Positions 35,187-44,869 of a DNA stretch of 64,000 nucleotides are shown in pieces (within the stretch, counting starts at the first letter, position 1; each line of letters starts with the position of its first letter). Both the position numbers and the translations under genes were made by a program. The notes under the pieces were generated by a model that did no database searches, had not been told where the DNA came from, and saw only the letters and a list, made by a program, of their open reading frames with translations. Source of the DNA: Candidatus Galacturonatibacter soehngenii (lineage in GTDB: Bacteria; Bacillota; Clostridia; Lachnospirales; Lachnospiraceae); the NCBI RefSeq assembly GCF_008830185.1, contig NZ_WAGX01000004.1, positions 868,001-932,000 of the forward strand, written 5' to 3'.

Positions 35187-37616
35187 CTATTTTAGCAATT
35201 GGGGCAAGACATATTCCCACTCCATATCGGATGCATAATAAAACTTTGTATAACATGGCTGATTGTAGCAATTGTTTTGCCATGCTACTCCCGTTCGATA
35301 TTGTATATCATGCATCAAAGTAAATAATTTGTGTGTTGTAATATCCGTATTTGTATATATGCGTATGGCACTATTGTCAGCTTTTCGAAGAATTAGTTCT
35401 TCTCTAAAATCTCCAAAAATGTCCGCGATCAAACATGGGTTTCCTTTGGTACCATTATTGGTAGCCATTTGCTCTGGAATTAACATACTGCCGTGAATAT
35501 TATCATTAATTACACCTTGATGTTTTGCAAATAAATCCGTTCCATCTAATATCTGCGTTGTCAAATCAGCAGCCCAACGAATGCTTTGATTCGTACCAAG
35601 AAGCTTGTCAGAAAGAATCTCTCCCGTACAACTTCTTACATCATATACCCATACTTGTAATCCTCTGACTTGTGGGTTGATATCTCCTATCATACATCGT
35701 CCCAAATCTGTTTCTGCATATTCTCCAAAGATTACTTCACCAGTTTGTGCATCCCTTAGTGCAAAACCGTATGGAGCATATCTTGCTCCTTCAAAGACTT
35801 GGAATATTTCAAGACCTGGTTTATCTGGATCAATATTTGCAACATGCATGGCATCTCCATGGCCTAACTTTGCATAGGTTCCATCTGGCAGATATCCATA
35901 ACTGCTATATAAGATACTTCCATCATGGTCAATCACAGCACCGCCATATATGATTTCTTGAAACCCGTCACCATCTACATCTGCTGTCGACAAGCTATGA
36001 TTTCCTTGCCCTGCTAATATTCCATACTCACTGTTTGTTCCCACTCCCATATGCGGATTATCCTGAAATGGATTTTTCATTGGAACAAAACCAGAATCAA
36101 TACTAAAATACTCTTTTAATTTTCGTTCAAAGAAACTATATGCAACGATAGTCGTTCTTGTATAATATCCTCTGCAAATAATCAAGTATGGACGCTCTCC
36201 ATCTAAGTATGCTACTCCTGATAAGAATCTGTCAACCCTATTACATGGTTCGATTCGATTCATAGCATAATCTCCCCACATTAATCCATCATCGACACGG
36301 CCGTATTTAAAAGGAATTGTTTCAATTTCCTTTCCATCTCCCGCAAACATGGTCAGATATTCTGGACCTTCATAGATAAACCCTTCAAATTTATCCAATT
36401 CATTCTTGGGACTTTTTTCTTTTGCAAACACATGAATAAAATAATACACCAATTGACTGGCATCTTCTTTTGACAATGGATATTCATATTTTTGTTCGAT
36501 CCCAAAACACTCTTCTAAGGTTTTTGGCCAATTACCATTTCTTACTTCTTCGTGATTATGCCAATTCATAAATACCTCAACTAAGTGATCTACATAATCT
36601 TTTGAGCTACAAACATAATTATCAAAGTGGCGATACCCCTTATTTATATCTTCTTTGGGCATTGTTATGTATTTTTCTGCTTTAATACTTCCATCCTTAT
36701 TGTACAACGTCATTTTTGTACCAGGTGCAGTCTTTACAGCCATCTCTGCCTTCCCGTCATTATCAAAATCATATACCATAAATTGCGTATAATGAGCACC
36801 AGAGCGAATATTGACCCCCATATCAAGACGCCATAACAACGTTCCATCTAATTTATAGCAATCAATATAGCAATTACCAGTATAGCCTTTAATAGACACA
36901 TCATGTGAATTTGTTGGGTCCCATTTGACAATATATTCATATTCTCCGTCTCCATCCACATCTCCGATGCTCATGTCATTCACATGATATTCATATTCTT
37001 CTCCGACTGGTGTTACCCCGCCTTCTGGAATTTGCATGGGTATATCAATATAGTTTTCATTTGAAGCAAAACAAGTTACTTTATCCGACTTGTCATGTTC
37101 TACCTCATTAAATATAGCCGCAACTTGATAAGTATCCGCTTCACTTCCTTCTTCATCAAGATAATTCGTACTATCGGTAACCAATGCCAACCTTTTTTCA
37201 TTTTTATATATTATAAAGTCTGCTCCAGTTAACCCTGTATCTGAATATCCATCCACTTCATCTATCATCAATCTCCAACTTAAAAACACACCTTTTTTTG
37301 TTTTGGCAGCAATTAAGCCTCTGGATAATTTTTCTCGTTGTTCATGAAATACTTTTTTTACATCTGTCTTTAGTATCTTGGATTCTTCTTGTTCCACTCC
37401 ATTCATGACAGGTGCCACTTTTAGAAAATGTGGAACATGAGTACTTTTATTAAGCTGATACTCTGTTTCCTTTGTTTCTGTTAGGCATTTAAATTTCATA
37501 GTTGGAATATTTTTATCTGCCCAATACACGCGATAGCATTGTGCTTCTTTTATACTATCCCAACCTATAACTACATTTGAATCATTCAGTGCTTTCACTT
37601 TCAGATTACTTATCAT
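35187..37616 (-). CDS. PL11 rhamnogalacturonan lyase (YesW/YesX family)
   Basis: 809 residues. An N-terminal fibronectin-III-like part (1-100) precedes an eight-bladed propeller core; family landmarks are 'NDMSIGDVDGDGEYEYIVKWDPTNSHD', 'FDNDGKAEMAVKTAPGTK', GNHSLSTADVDGDGFQEI and GHGDAMHVA, several being calcium-binding DxDxDG loops. No signal peptide is visible, arguing for an intracellular, YesX-like exo role. ATG 37616 follows GGAGG. It comes right after the binding-protein gene and an intercistronic hairpin. Confidence 0.95.
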   Translation of the reverse strand: MISNLKVKALNDSNVVIGWDSIKEAQCYRVYWADKNIPTMKFKCLTETKETEYQLNKSTHVPHFLKVAPVMNGVEQEESKILKTDVKKVFHEQREKLSRGLIAAKTKKGVFLSWRLMIDEVDGYSDTGLTGADFIIYKNEKRLALVTDSTNYLDEEGSEADTYQVAAIFNEVEHDKSDKVTCFASNENYIDIPMQIPEGGVTPVGEEYEYHVNDMSIGDVDGDGEYEYIVKWDPTNSHDVSIKGYTGNCYIDCYKLDGTLLWRLDMGVNIRSGAHYTQFMVYDFDNDGKAEMAVKTAPGTKMTLYNKDGSIKAEKYITMPKEDINKGYRHFDNYVCSSKDYVDHLVEVFMNWHNHEEVRNGNWPKTLEECFGIEQKYEYPLSKEDASQLVYYFIHVFAKEKSPKNELDKFEGFIYEGPEYLTMFAGDGKEIETIPFKYGRVDDGLMWGDYAMNRIEPCNRVDRFLSGVAYLDGERPYLIICRGYYTRTTIVAYSFFERKLKEYFSIDSGFVPMKNPFQDNPHMGVGTNSEYGILAGQGNHSLSTADVDGDGFQEIIYGGAVIDHDGSILYSSYGYLPDGTYAKLGHGDAMHVANIDPDKPGLEIFQVFEGARYAPYGFALRDAQTGEVIFGEYAETDLGRCMIGDINPQVRGLQVWVYDVRSCTGEILSDKLLGTNQSIRWAADLTTQILDGTDLFAKHQGVINDNIHGSMLIPEQMATNNGTKGNPCLIADIFGDFREELILRKADNSAIRIYTNTDITTHKLFTLMHDIQYRTGVAWQNNCYNQPCYTKFYYASDMEWEYVLPQLLK

Positions 37617-37664
37617 GATACTTCCTCCGTTTACCAAATCATTTCCCTTTGAAACGTTTGATTT

Positions 37665-37700
37665 GAAAGAAAGGGGGCAAATAACCCCCTTCTTTCTTTC
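37665..37700 (-). other. Intercistronic stem-loop behind the solute-binding protein gene
   Basis: On the minus strand GAAAGAAAG(AA)GGGGG pairs with CCCCCTTTCTTTC around a 7-base loop, 13 bp with a 3-base bulge. The following bases are AAATCAAACG, without a T-run. It may protect the upstream binding-protein mRNA from 3' decay, raising its level over the lyase genes. Confidence 0.65.
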
Positions 37701-37703
37701 TGA

Positions 37704-39269
37704 TTATTTTGTTGCAGTGTACTGTGCGTTAACTTCTTCAATTACATTCTTACCGCCTTGTGTCAACCAGTTGTCCCAAGCTGCCTGAAGGCCAGCCTCA
37801 TCAATCTGTCCACAAATATATTGTGTTCTTGCGTCATCGATAATTTTATCTAATGTACTTCCACTTAATGAATAGGTATCTGAATTATTTAAGTATGAAA
37901 TTGCAGGATTAAATACTGCTACTGCCTCATTTTCTTTCTTTACCTTTTCTTCTAATTCAATTCTTTCATTTGTCTTTACAACTGGACTTAAAGCTTTTAA
38001 GTTAGGAATAAATGGAATTGTCTGATTTAAAGCTTGATATGCTTTTGTCGACACCTCATCACCTGCATCAAGGTCAATTAAATAGCCCTCTTCATCCAGA
38101 TTCCAATGTACATCTTTTATCCCATAGGTTGCTAAGGTAATCATTTCGTCAGAGCACATTTTGTCTAAATAATTCAAGCATGCAGCTAATTTTTCTTCTG
38201 TATCTGCCGCTTTTGTAATTACAAAGAAACCATTGTTTCCTGATGTAGCAAGTGTTTTACCTTCAATACTTCCAATTAAATTCATAGAAGCTGGTTTACT
38301 TGCATCTACTACAGATGGAACCTTTTGATCTTCAAAGTAATCCCAGATTTTTCTTGCCCCATCTAAAACATCAATGAACATTCCACATTCACCATTTTTT
38401 ACACTGTCTGCCCATGTAGCTGTATCACGTACTGCCCAGTCTTCATAGACTAAACCATCATCATACATTTTTTTAATCCATTTTAATGCTTCCATATATT
38501 CTTCTGTTTGGAATGTAGGTACTAATTTACCATCTTTTTCTACCCACTGATTTCCTACTCCAAACCATGTTTGCATAATATCAAATGGACCTGTATATTT
38601 ACAAAGAGCTAAACCATACGTATCATCTACACCATTTCCATCTGGATCACCATAGGTAAACTGATACATCATATTATAGACATCTTCAATTGTTGTAGGA
38701 GCACTAAGGCCTAATTTTTCCGCCCAATCTGCGCGATATCCCAAACCATTTCTTCCGATTGGTCTAGCTTTATACACACCGATTAATTGTCCATCAATGG
38801 TAACACCTTCGTTTACAGATTCGTTCGCTTGTGATAAATTTGGATACTTCTGTGCGTCAAACATATAATCTTTTAGATCCCAGAAGGCACCTGCTTTTGC
38901 AGCACCAACGATTACCGCTGACATTTTACTTACTGAAATGATCATTGGCATATCATCAGCAGAAGCCAATGTTAAGCTTAATTTATCTTCATAATTATCA
39001 TCTGGCACCCATGTAAAATCCACCTTAGTATTGGTGTATTCCTCCATCTGAGCAAGAACTTCATCGGAATGCTCGCCTGATACAGGACTACCTGAATAAT
39101 CATAGGTCATCATTGTAATATTTGCTTTTTCAAAAGTCCCAGAATCTGTCGTTTTTGTTCCTTCCTCTGTTTTTGTTGTACTTGTAGCGGCAGAACCTCC
39201 ACAACCAGCTAAACTTCCCACTGCAATTGCAAGCGTAAGCATTAATGCTGTAACTTTTTTCAATTTCAT
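37704..39269 (-). CDS. Extracellular oligosaccharide-binding lipoprotein (LplA/YtcQ type)
   Basis: 521 residues: lipoprotein signal with lipobox SLAGC (C23), Ser/Thr-rich linker, then a large two-lobe SBP fold. A DPDGNGVDDTYG calcium-loop-like motif (about residues 210-222) is typical of LplA/YtcQ proteins that serve pectin-derived oligosaccharide import. Third gene of the importer operon. Its mRNA end carries a strong hairpin, consistent with a higher need for the binding protein. Confidence 0.94.
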   Translation of the reverse strand: MKLKKVTALMLTLAIAVGSLAGCGGSAATSTTKTEEGTKTTDSGTFEKANITMMTYDYSGSPVSGEHSDEVLAQMEEYTNTKVDFTWVPDDNYEDKLSLTLASADDMPMIISVSKMSAVIVGAAKAGAFWDLKDYMFDAQKYPNLSQANESVNEGVTIDGQLIGVYKARPIGRNGLGYRADWAEKLGLSAPTTIEDVYNMMYQFTYGDPDGNGVDDTYGLALCKYTGPFDIMQTWFGVGNQWVEKDGKLVPTFQTEEYMEALKWIKKMYDDGLVYEDWAVRDTATWADSVKNGECGMFIDVLDGARKIWDYFEDQKVPSVVDASKPASMNLIGSIEGKTLATSGNNGFFVITKAADTEEKLAACLNYLDKMCSDEMITLATYGIKDVHWNLDEEGYLIDLDAGDEVSTKAYQALNQTIPFIPNLKALSPVVKTNERIELEEKVKKENEAVAVFNPAISYLNNSDTYSLSGSTLDKIIDDARTQYICGQIDEAGLQAAWDNWLTQGGKNVIEEVNAQYTATK

Positions 39270-39312
39270 ACTTATCCTCCTTAAAAAATTAATAATTTAT
39301 AGTATAACGGTC

Positions 39313-40242
39313 TTAGCCTTTTACGGCACCAACCATAACACCCTGTGCGAAATACTGTTGAACAAATGGATAAATCATTATAATTGGAACAGTTGCAACT
39401 ACGGTAGCAGCCATTTTAACAGCTTTATCCGGAGGTGCTCCATTTGTATTATAGGTCATCATTTCTGCTTCAATTTTACCTGTTAATAAAACAATTCTTC
39501 TAAGTACAATCTGAACCGTTTCTTTTGCTGGATTGTTTAAATAAATCATGGCATTAAAATAGTCATTCCAATGTCCTACAGCGTAAAACAAAGAGATGGA
39601 AGCAATAACAGGCTTTGATAAAGGAAGTGCAACTTTATAAAAAATTTCTAAATCATTTGCACCGTCGATTCTTGCTGCCTCATCCAGTTCTCCTGGTAAA
39701 TCTTCAAAGAATTTTTTCACTATTATCATATTAAATGGACTAATGGCTCCCATAAGCATTAACGCCCAAAATGAATTATATAGCCCCAACTGCTTAATCC
39801 ATAAAAAGGTTGGTATCATGCCACCTGAAAATAGCATGGTTACAATTACTAGATTCAAAACTAAATTTCTTCCTTTAAAATGTTTTTTTGACAGCGGATA
39901 GGCAAATGTTGTAGTAAAAAACATTTGAATAAATGTCCCTACTATGGTTAAAAAAATAGAATTTTTTAATCCTTTGAAAACTTCACCCGTCTTTACGATA
40001 TATTGATACGCATTAAAAGAAATTTCTGTTGGTATGATAAAGAATGCCTTTTCTGTTAATTCCCTTTCTGTTGCAAAAGAGCCTGCTAATACATAGAGGA
40101 AGGGAAGTAATGTAGCAATTCCGACGATACCAGCGATTAGATAAATTAATATCTGAACAATCCGATCTCCTGTACTTGATTTTATCTTGTTGTTTCCTGT
40201 AACTTTATTTTTTGTATTATTATAACTAGCTAAATCTGCCAT
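39313..40242 (-). CDS. Carbohydrate ABC transporter permease (LplC/YtcP type)
   Basis: 309 residues with six membrane helices; EAA loop 'LDEAARIDGANDLEIFYKVALPLSKP'. ATG 40242 follows AAGGAGG by eight bases; the longer frame begins inside the preceding gene and is rejected. It pairs with the LplB-type subunit. There is no ATPase gene in the cluster, as is usual for transporters served by a shared MsmX-like ATPase. Confidence 0.94.
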   Translation of the reverse strand: MADLASYNNTKNKVTGNNKIKSSTGDRIVQILIYLIAGIVGIATLLPFLYVLAGSFATERELTEKAFFIIPTEISFNAYQYIVKTGEVFKGLKNSIFLTIVGTFIQMFFTTTFAYPLSKKHFKGRNLVLNLVIVTMLFSGGMIPTFLWIKQLGLYNSFWALMLMGAISPFNMIIVKKFFEDLPGELDEAARIDGANDLEIFYKVALPLSKPVIASISLFYAVGHWNDYFNAMIYLNNPAKETVQIVLRRIVLLTGKIEAEMMTYNTNGAPPDKAVKMAATVVATVPIIMIYPFVQQYFAQGVMVGAVKG

Positions 40243-40258
40243 TACATCATCCTCCTTT

Positions 40259-41209
40259 CTAATAAATTCCACTCTCACCAGCACGTTTTGCCAACCAATT
40301 TGATCCAAGAACCATAATCAAACCTACTACTGATTTGAATAATCCTGAAGCAGTACTGTATGAATATTGTGCATTGGTGATACCTTTGTAATAAATATAA
40401 GTATCAAAAACCTCTGATGTTGATACGTTTAAAGAATTACGCATTAAGAAAATTTGTTCATATCCTGTATTTAAAATAGCTCCCACTTTCAAAATTAACA
40501 TTATGATGATAGTGCCTTTAATTGCTGGTAATGTAATGTGCCACATAAGTCTCCATCTTCCAGCACCGTCTACTTTTGCAGCTTCATATAATTGTGTATC
40601 TACTCCTGATAAAGCCGCTAAGAAAATAATCGTTCCATACCCTGTTTCCTTCCAGATACTTTGACCAACAATCAGACCTCTAAAATATTGTGGTAATCCA
40701 AGAAAATTAATTGTGTGTCCTGTTATTGAATTGATGATTTGATTTACAATACCATCATTAATATTGAACAATGTATAGGTAAGACTTGCTACTATAACCC
40801 AAGAAATAAAATGTGGTATATAGATGAAAGTCTGTATTAGTCTTTTATATTTATCATGTCTTATTTCATTTAATAAAAGAGATAATATAATTGGTGCTGG
40901 GAAAAAGAACATTAGGTTTAGTATTGAGATACCTAATGTATTTTTTAATAACATCCAGAAATCTGCACCGCTAAAGAAATTCTTAAAATGAGTAACACCA
41001 ACCCATTTACTTCCCATAATTCCTGTGAATGGACTATATTGTTGAAAGGCAATGATAATCCCTCCCATTGGAATGTAACGAAATAATATGAAGTATAATG
41101 CTCCGGGAATTAACATAATATATAACCATTTATGCTGATTAAAATATTTTATAAATTCACCTTTGTTTTTTGTCGGTTTATGTACATGTACATTTGCAAC
41201 CTTATTCAT
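40259..41209 (-). CDS. Carbohydrate ABC transporter permease (LplB/YteP type)
   Basis: 316 residues with six helices; EAA loop 'LYEAAKVDGAGRWRLMWHITLPAIKG' and the N-terminal 'YIMLIPGALYFILFRYIPMGG' helix typical of LplB/YteP proteins. First gene of the rhamnogalacturonan operon (importer, PL11, CE4, PL26), 85 bp behind a recognisable promoter. GGAGGTC precedes the ATG. Confidence 0.94.
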   Translation of the reverse strand: MNKVANVHVHKPTKNKGEFIKYFNQHKWLYIMLIPGALYFILFRYIPMGGIIIAFQQYSPFTGIMGSKWVGVTHFKNFFSGADFWMLLKNTLGISILNLMFFFPAPIILSLLLNEIRHDKYKRLIQTFIYIPHFISWVIVASLTYTLFNINDGIVNQIINSITGHTINFLGLPQYFRGLIVGQSIWKETGYGTIIFLAALSGVDTQLYEAAKVDGAGRWRLMWHITLPAIKGTIIIMLILKVGAILNTGYEQIFLMRNSLNVSTSEVFDTYIYYKGITNAQYSYSTASGLFKSVVGLIMVLGSNWLAKRAGESGIY

Positions 41210-41293
41210 AAATGACCTCCTTGATTTTAGTACCGAAACTTTGTTTGTGTAATTTGTATATCAAATCACATGTAACTTTATGTTTCTAGTGCA

Positions 41294-41322
41294 ACTATAC
41301 TATCACATATGTATTACAGCAA
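41294..41322 (-). promoter_or_regulatory. Promoter of the rhamnogalacturonan importer/lyase operon
   Basis: -35 TTGCTG (41317-41322), 17-bp spacer, -10 TATAGT (41294-41299). The imperfect hexamers fit activator dependence. Confidence 0.65.
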
Positions 41323-41476
41323 TAATCATTTCGTATACTTTATATGGAAAAGGATTGTCCATATCGATATTAAAATATAGTATTTACAGTAAATGCATTA
41401 TGAAGTAATCATTCTCTTTCTTGCTTTTTTGTATCAAAAAATAAAATGATTATTCAACTTCACGAATACAAGCGTA

Positions 41477-41516
41477 CAAAAAAACCGTATACTCATAAAA
41501 TTGACTGAGTATACGG
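41477..41516 (-). terminator. Terminator of the YesS-like regulator gene
   Basis: CCGTATACTC/GAGTATACGG perfect 10-bp stem followed by seven T on the minus strand. Confidence 0.93.
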
Positions 41517-41572
41517 TAGAATAGATTTTTAAGATATCACTTTTTACCAATCTAAAATTCAATTCTCTTCCA

Positions 41573-43936
41573 CTAATCTAATACTTTATTATAATCTTGT
41601 CTGAATTTGCCTGGCGTTGTTCCTACATGCTTACTAAAAAACCTTATAAAGTTTTGTGTATTGGTGTAATTTAGAGTTGCTGCAATATCTGCAACGGTTA
41701 GACTGGTAGTTGTTAACATTCTCTTTGCTTCTAAAACTTTGTATTCAGCAATATAATCACTAAATGTAATATTTTTTTCTAGTTTCATTATTTTCCATAT
41801 GTAACTAGGATGATAACCTAATCTTTCTGCACATTCCGCAAGTGTAATATCTCCTTTTGTTTCTTCGACAAGCCTTTGTATATTCTCCATTATTTCAGTC
41901 GTTCGATTCGTTCTAAACTTACTCAATTCTAAAATTATAGGAGTCACTACTTTATATTTAAAAAAGCTGGTCATTTTATCCATATCATAAAGCTGATTAA
42001 AGTTTAAAAATATATTATTTGCTTCTTGTCCAAAAATATCATTAATGACTAATCCAGCGTTACTTGCAATTAATATGATAGAAATCAAAAAACGATGCAT
42101 ATAAAAGGAGCATTCATTCGATGTGATTTTCTTACTTGTTAACTCTTCGATAAATTTATCGACTGTACGAAAAGCCCTCTCTCTATCACATAAATCAACT
42201 GCCTCTTTTATTTCTCCCTCAAAAGCGGTATTATAGACAAATCGATTTGCATTATTCGTAATATCGGAGTAAAACATGATTTGACTGTCTGCTTCGAATT
42301 CATTTAATTTCTGATCTTCTTGTTTATCACAAAATACTTCACTATTCTTTAATGCTTCTAAGCTTTCATGATATGCCGCTTGATAAAGGTAGAGATCTTT
42401 GAAAATCTTACTTACACCAAAATTAATCTCCATATGATAGTGCTGCTTTACATACTTAGCAAAGCTGTCAAAAATTCTAAGTATATTTGCCTCAAGTTCC
42501 TCTTTATTATCATGCGTAACTGACATTACCATCACTTTCGCACTGCAAATAGGTGACATAAATAGCTGCTCTAAAATTTCTTCTGGCATATTCTCAATCA
42601 CTGCGATTCTTACGGCATCTTGCTTCGTCTCGTCATACTCTTCAAAAGCGTCTTGTGAACGTATATTAATCGAAATTACTCCAAGATACTTTTGAGGCCT
42701 TAATTTTAATCTGGTTAAATATTGTTCTAGCTGATTTTTCTTAATCTCATTTCTCACTAACCTTAAATGGAAAAATTCTCTTAGTTGACCTTGCTGGCCC
42801 TCCATTAACTTTTCTAAGGCATTGTTCTTTCCTACAAGATTATCAATGCTTTTTGTGATAAACTCAAATTCATTTTCTTTCTTTTTCGTTCGATTTACAT
42901 TTGCCATTTCATGCACATGATCCGTTAAATCTAACACTGGCTCATAGATTCTTTTTGTTGCAAGAATTGCCATTCCAAACCCTAAGATTACGATCGCTAT
43001 CATTACAATTGAAAAAGACAAAATTTTATCAGCCGCATTCTTTATGTTGTTCGTATCATAGCTGACAACATATTTCCAGCCCATTTCATCCGAGGCTGCA
43101 ACTGCAACATTATAAACCTGACCATTCTCAAGTTTTATGGTTTGTACCTTTTCACTACTAAGATTTTCACCTCTTTGTTCACAATATTTATATATCTCTT
43201 GATTGGTCGTATAAATCAAACTGTCATTACTATCCAATACGGTTATATCGTTATTGCCTAAATTATCTCCAATCATCTTTTGTAACTTAGCTTGGTCAAT
43301 ATTTATAATCATTAACGAATATGGTTCTTTGCTCTTAGCTGGTAACTTACAGATGAACGACAAATTATTTAAATTAACTATTTCTCGTTTCATTTTGATA
43401 GGTTGAGTGAAACCAATTCGATTTAACCAAAAATTACGCACCAATGTATTTGCTTCGTATCGATAAAGCATATCGATATCTTCTTTATTTTCAACATCTT
43501 TATATTCATAAAGACCACGATTGCTTAATATCCACCCCGTATTAAAGTTAATAAAGGTGAATCCATCAATATATTCAGATAAATAAGTTGACCCATCTAA
43601 TACATCAATTGCCTTTACAAGTTCTGTATAATCAGAATAACTAATAAAGGTATTTAGCAACCATTTCACCTCGTCTGTATCTTCTACTTCCAAATAACTC
43701 TTTTTAATATTAATTAATACGCTATCTACTTGGTTTTTAACTTGATTTGCCGTTGCTTGCGTAGATAAATTCACATTTCTAGTGACTTCGGTTACATAGG
43801 TACGATAGGAAAAGAGTCCTAAAATTATAATAGGGGCAAAAACAATCACGAGTAAATACCATAAAATCCTATTTCTATAATTTATTTTTCCAAAAAAAAT
43901 GCTCATCCACTCTTTCTGTTTTATCTTCTCTAACAT
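41573..43936 (-). CDS. Membrane-anchored AraC-family regulator (YesS-like)
   Basis: 787 residues: membrane helix (about 25-47), extracellular sensor region (about 50-295), second helix (about 300-322), a cytoplasmic linker and a C-terminal AraC double helix-turn-helix (about 690-787, with 'LAECAERLGYHPSYIWKIMK' and 'IAATLNYTNTQNFIRFFSKHVGTTPGKFRQ'). Bacillus YesS, with the same plan, activates rhamnogalacturonan genes. ATG 43936 lies 8 bases after GGGGAT; earlier in-frame codons lack a ribosome site. It is flanked by the importer operon and the divergent acetylesterase, its likely targets. It probably senses an extracellular or importer-bound ligand. Confidence 0.92.
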   Translation of the reverse strand: MLEKIKQKEWMSIFFGKINYRNRILWYLLVIVFAPIIILGLFSYRTYVTEVTRNVNLSTQATANQVKNQVDSVLINIKKSYLEVEDTDEVKWLLNTFISYSDYTELVKAIDVLDGSTYLSEYIDGFTFINFNTGWILSNRGLYEYKDVENKEDIDMLYRYEANTLVRNFWLNRIGFTQPIKMKREIVNLNNLSFICKLPAKSKEPYSLMIINIDQAKLQKMIGDNLGNNDITVLDSNDSLIYTTNQEIYKYCEQRGENLSSEKVQTIKLENGQVYNVAVAASDEMGWKYVVSYDTNNIKNAADKILSFSIVMIAIVILGFGMAILATKRIYEPVLDLTDHVHEMANVNRTKKKENEFEFITKSIDNLVGKNNALEKLMEGQQGQLREFFHLRLVRNEIKKNQLEQYLTRLKLRPQKYLGVISINIRSQDAFEEYDETKQDAVRIAVIENMPEEILEQLFMSPICSAKVMVMSVTHDNKEELEANILRIFDSFAKYVKQHYHMEINFGVSKIFKDLYLYQAAYHESLEALKNSEVFCDKQEDQKLNEFEADSQIMFYSDITNNANRFVYNTAFEGEIKEAVDLCDRERAFRTVDKFIEELTSKKITSNECSFYMHRFLISIILIASNAGLVINDIFGQEANNIFLNFNQLYDMDKMTSFFKYKVVTPIILELSKFRTNRTTEIMENIQRLVEETKGDITLAECAERLGYHPSYIWKIMKLEKNITFSDYIAEYKVLEAKRMLTTTSLTVADIAATLNYTNTQNFIRFFSKHVGTTPGKFRQDYNKVLD

Positions 43937-44056
43937 CGCATATCCCCAATCTATATGGCAAATTAACTGCATTATTATGCACATACTTGTCTATTATATC
44001 TAATTTATGAAAAAAAAGAAAGCTTAATTCCATATTTATATATTTTTATGGGAGTA

Positions 44057-44085
44057 TTGCATAATAGCTTCTCATTCGGTATTAT
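44057..44085 (+). promoter_or_regulatory. Promoter of the acetylesterase gene
   Basis: -35 TTGCAT (44057-44062), 17-bp spacer, -10 TATTAT (44080-44085). TTCCATAT occurs at 44028-44035, 21 bp upstream of the -35, a sequence also found before the importer promoter. Confidence 0.7.
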
Positions 44086-44131
44086 AGTAGTGTTCGTATA
44101 AAATGTCAAAGCTTACTTGGAGGCACATAAG

Positions 44132-44806
44132 ATGAAAAGAATATTTTGGGCAGGAGATTCTACCGTCAAAGATAACTATATTGATACCTATCCACGCACT
44201 GGAATTGCACAAGGACTACGTCTGTATGTAAAACCAGATGTTGTTATTTTAAACCACGCTGAAAATGCAAGAAGTACGAAGAATTTTATTGCCGAGGGTC
44301 GTCTTGATCGTATAAAAAATGAAATACAAGAAAACGATTTCCTTTTTATTGAATTTGGCCATAATGATTGGAATGAAGATCCAAATAGACATACTCAACC
44401 TTTTGGTGATTACCAGCGTAACCTTCTACAAATGATTGATGTGGCAAGAAGTAAAAAAGCTTATCCTGTGTTAATCACTCCTCTTTATTGTCGGTTTTTA
44501 GATGAGAGACAATCATTAAAAGAAAATGTTCATTTTGACTACCCTGCTGCAATGATTGCCCTTGCCTTTGAACAAAACGTACCCTACATAGATCTTTGTA
44601 AAAAAAGTGAAACGCTCCTACTGAAAACTGACCTTGAGGTATCAAAGGGTTGGTTTATGAATCTAACAAAAGGTCGATATGTGGCCTATCCAGATGGCAT
44701 AAAAGACGATGCACATTTACAGCACGAAGGCGCCGTCGTTTTTGCAAAGCTAATTGCAGACGGTTTGAAAGAATTAGGTTCTATTTATGCAGAATTGATT
44801 CGTTAG
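44132..44806 (+). CDS. Rhamnogalacturonan acetylesterase (CE12, RhgT/YesT type)
   Basis: 224-residue SGNH hydrolase with block I AGDSTV (nucleophile S10), block III FGHNDWNED and the catalytic Asp/His in DDAHLQ near the C-terminus. GHND in block III and PRTGIAQGL after block I are typical of CE12 rhamnogalacturonan acetylesterases. No signal peptide is present, so it acts on imported fragments. ATG 44132 lies nine bases after GGAGG; an in-frame TTG at 44117 overlaps that site. It is divergent from the YesS-like regulator and has its own terminator. Confidence 0.9.
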   Translation: MKRIFWAGDSTVKDNYIDTYPRTGIAQGLRLYVKPDVVILNHAENARSTKNFIAEGRLDRIKNEIQENDFLFIEFGHNDWNEDPNRHTQPFGDYQRNLLQMIDVARSKKAYPVLITPLYCRFLDERQSLKENVHFDYPAAMIALAFEQNVPYIDLCKKSETLLLKTDLEVSKGWFMNLTKGRYVAYPDGIKDDAHLQHEGAVVFAKLIADGLKELGSIYAELIR

Positions 44807-44824
44807 TTCCATAAGTTCCATAAT

Positions 44825-44869
44825 AAAAAGGCATTTGCTCAAAGTTCAAGCGAATGCCTTTCTTTTTAT
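44825..44869. terminator. Bidirectional terminator between acetylesterase and aspartokinase
   Basis: AAAGGCATTTGCT/AGCGAATGCCTTT stem with T-runs on both sides (CTTTTTAT on plus; TTTTTATTA on minus). Confidence 0.9.

Larger units (their letters stand above)
41210..41572. other. Gap: promoter region of the rhamnogalacturonan operon and regulator terminator
   Basis: The 363-bp gap holds the operon promoter (41294-41322), an inverted repeat ATATGGA-N9-TCCATAT (41342-41364) about 20 bp upstream of its -35, and the regulator terminator (41477-41516). No ORF with a ribosome site was found. Confidence 0.7.

Noticed and set aside
37645-37665. Catabolite-responsive element around GAAACGTTTGATT upstream of PL11
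   Set aside because: The central AAACGTTT is palindromic, but the 3' half lacks the required CA and the site is inside an operon.
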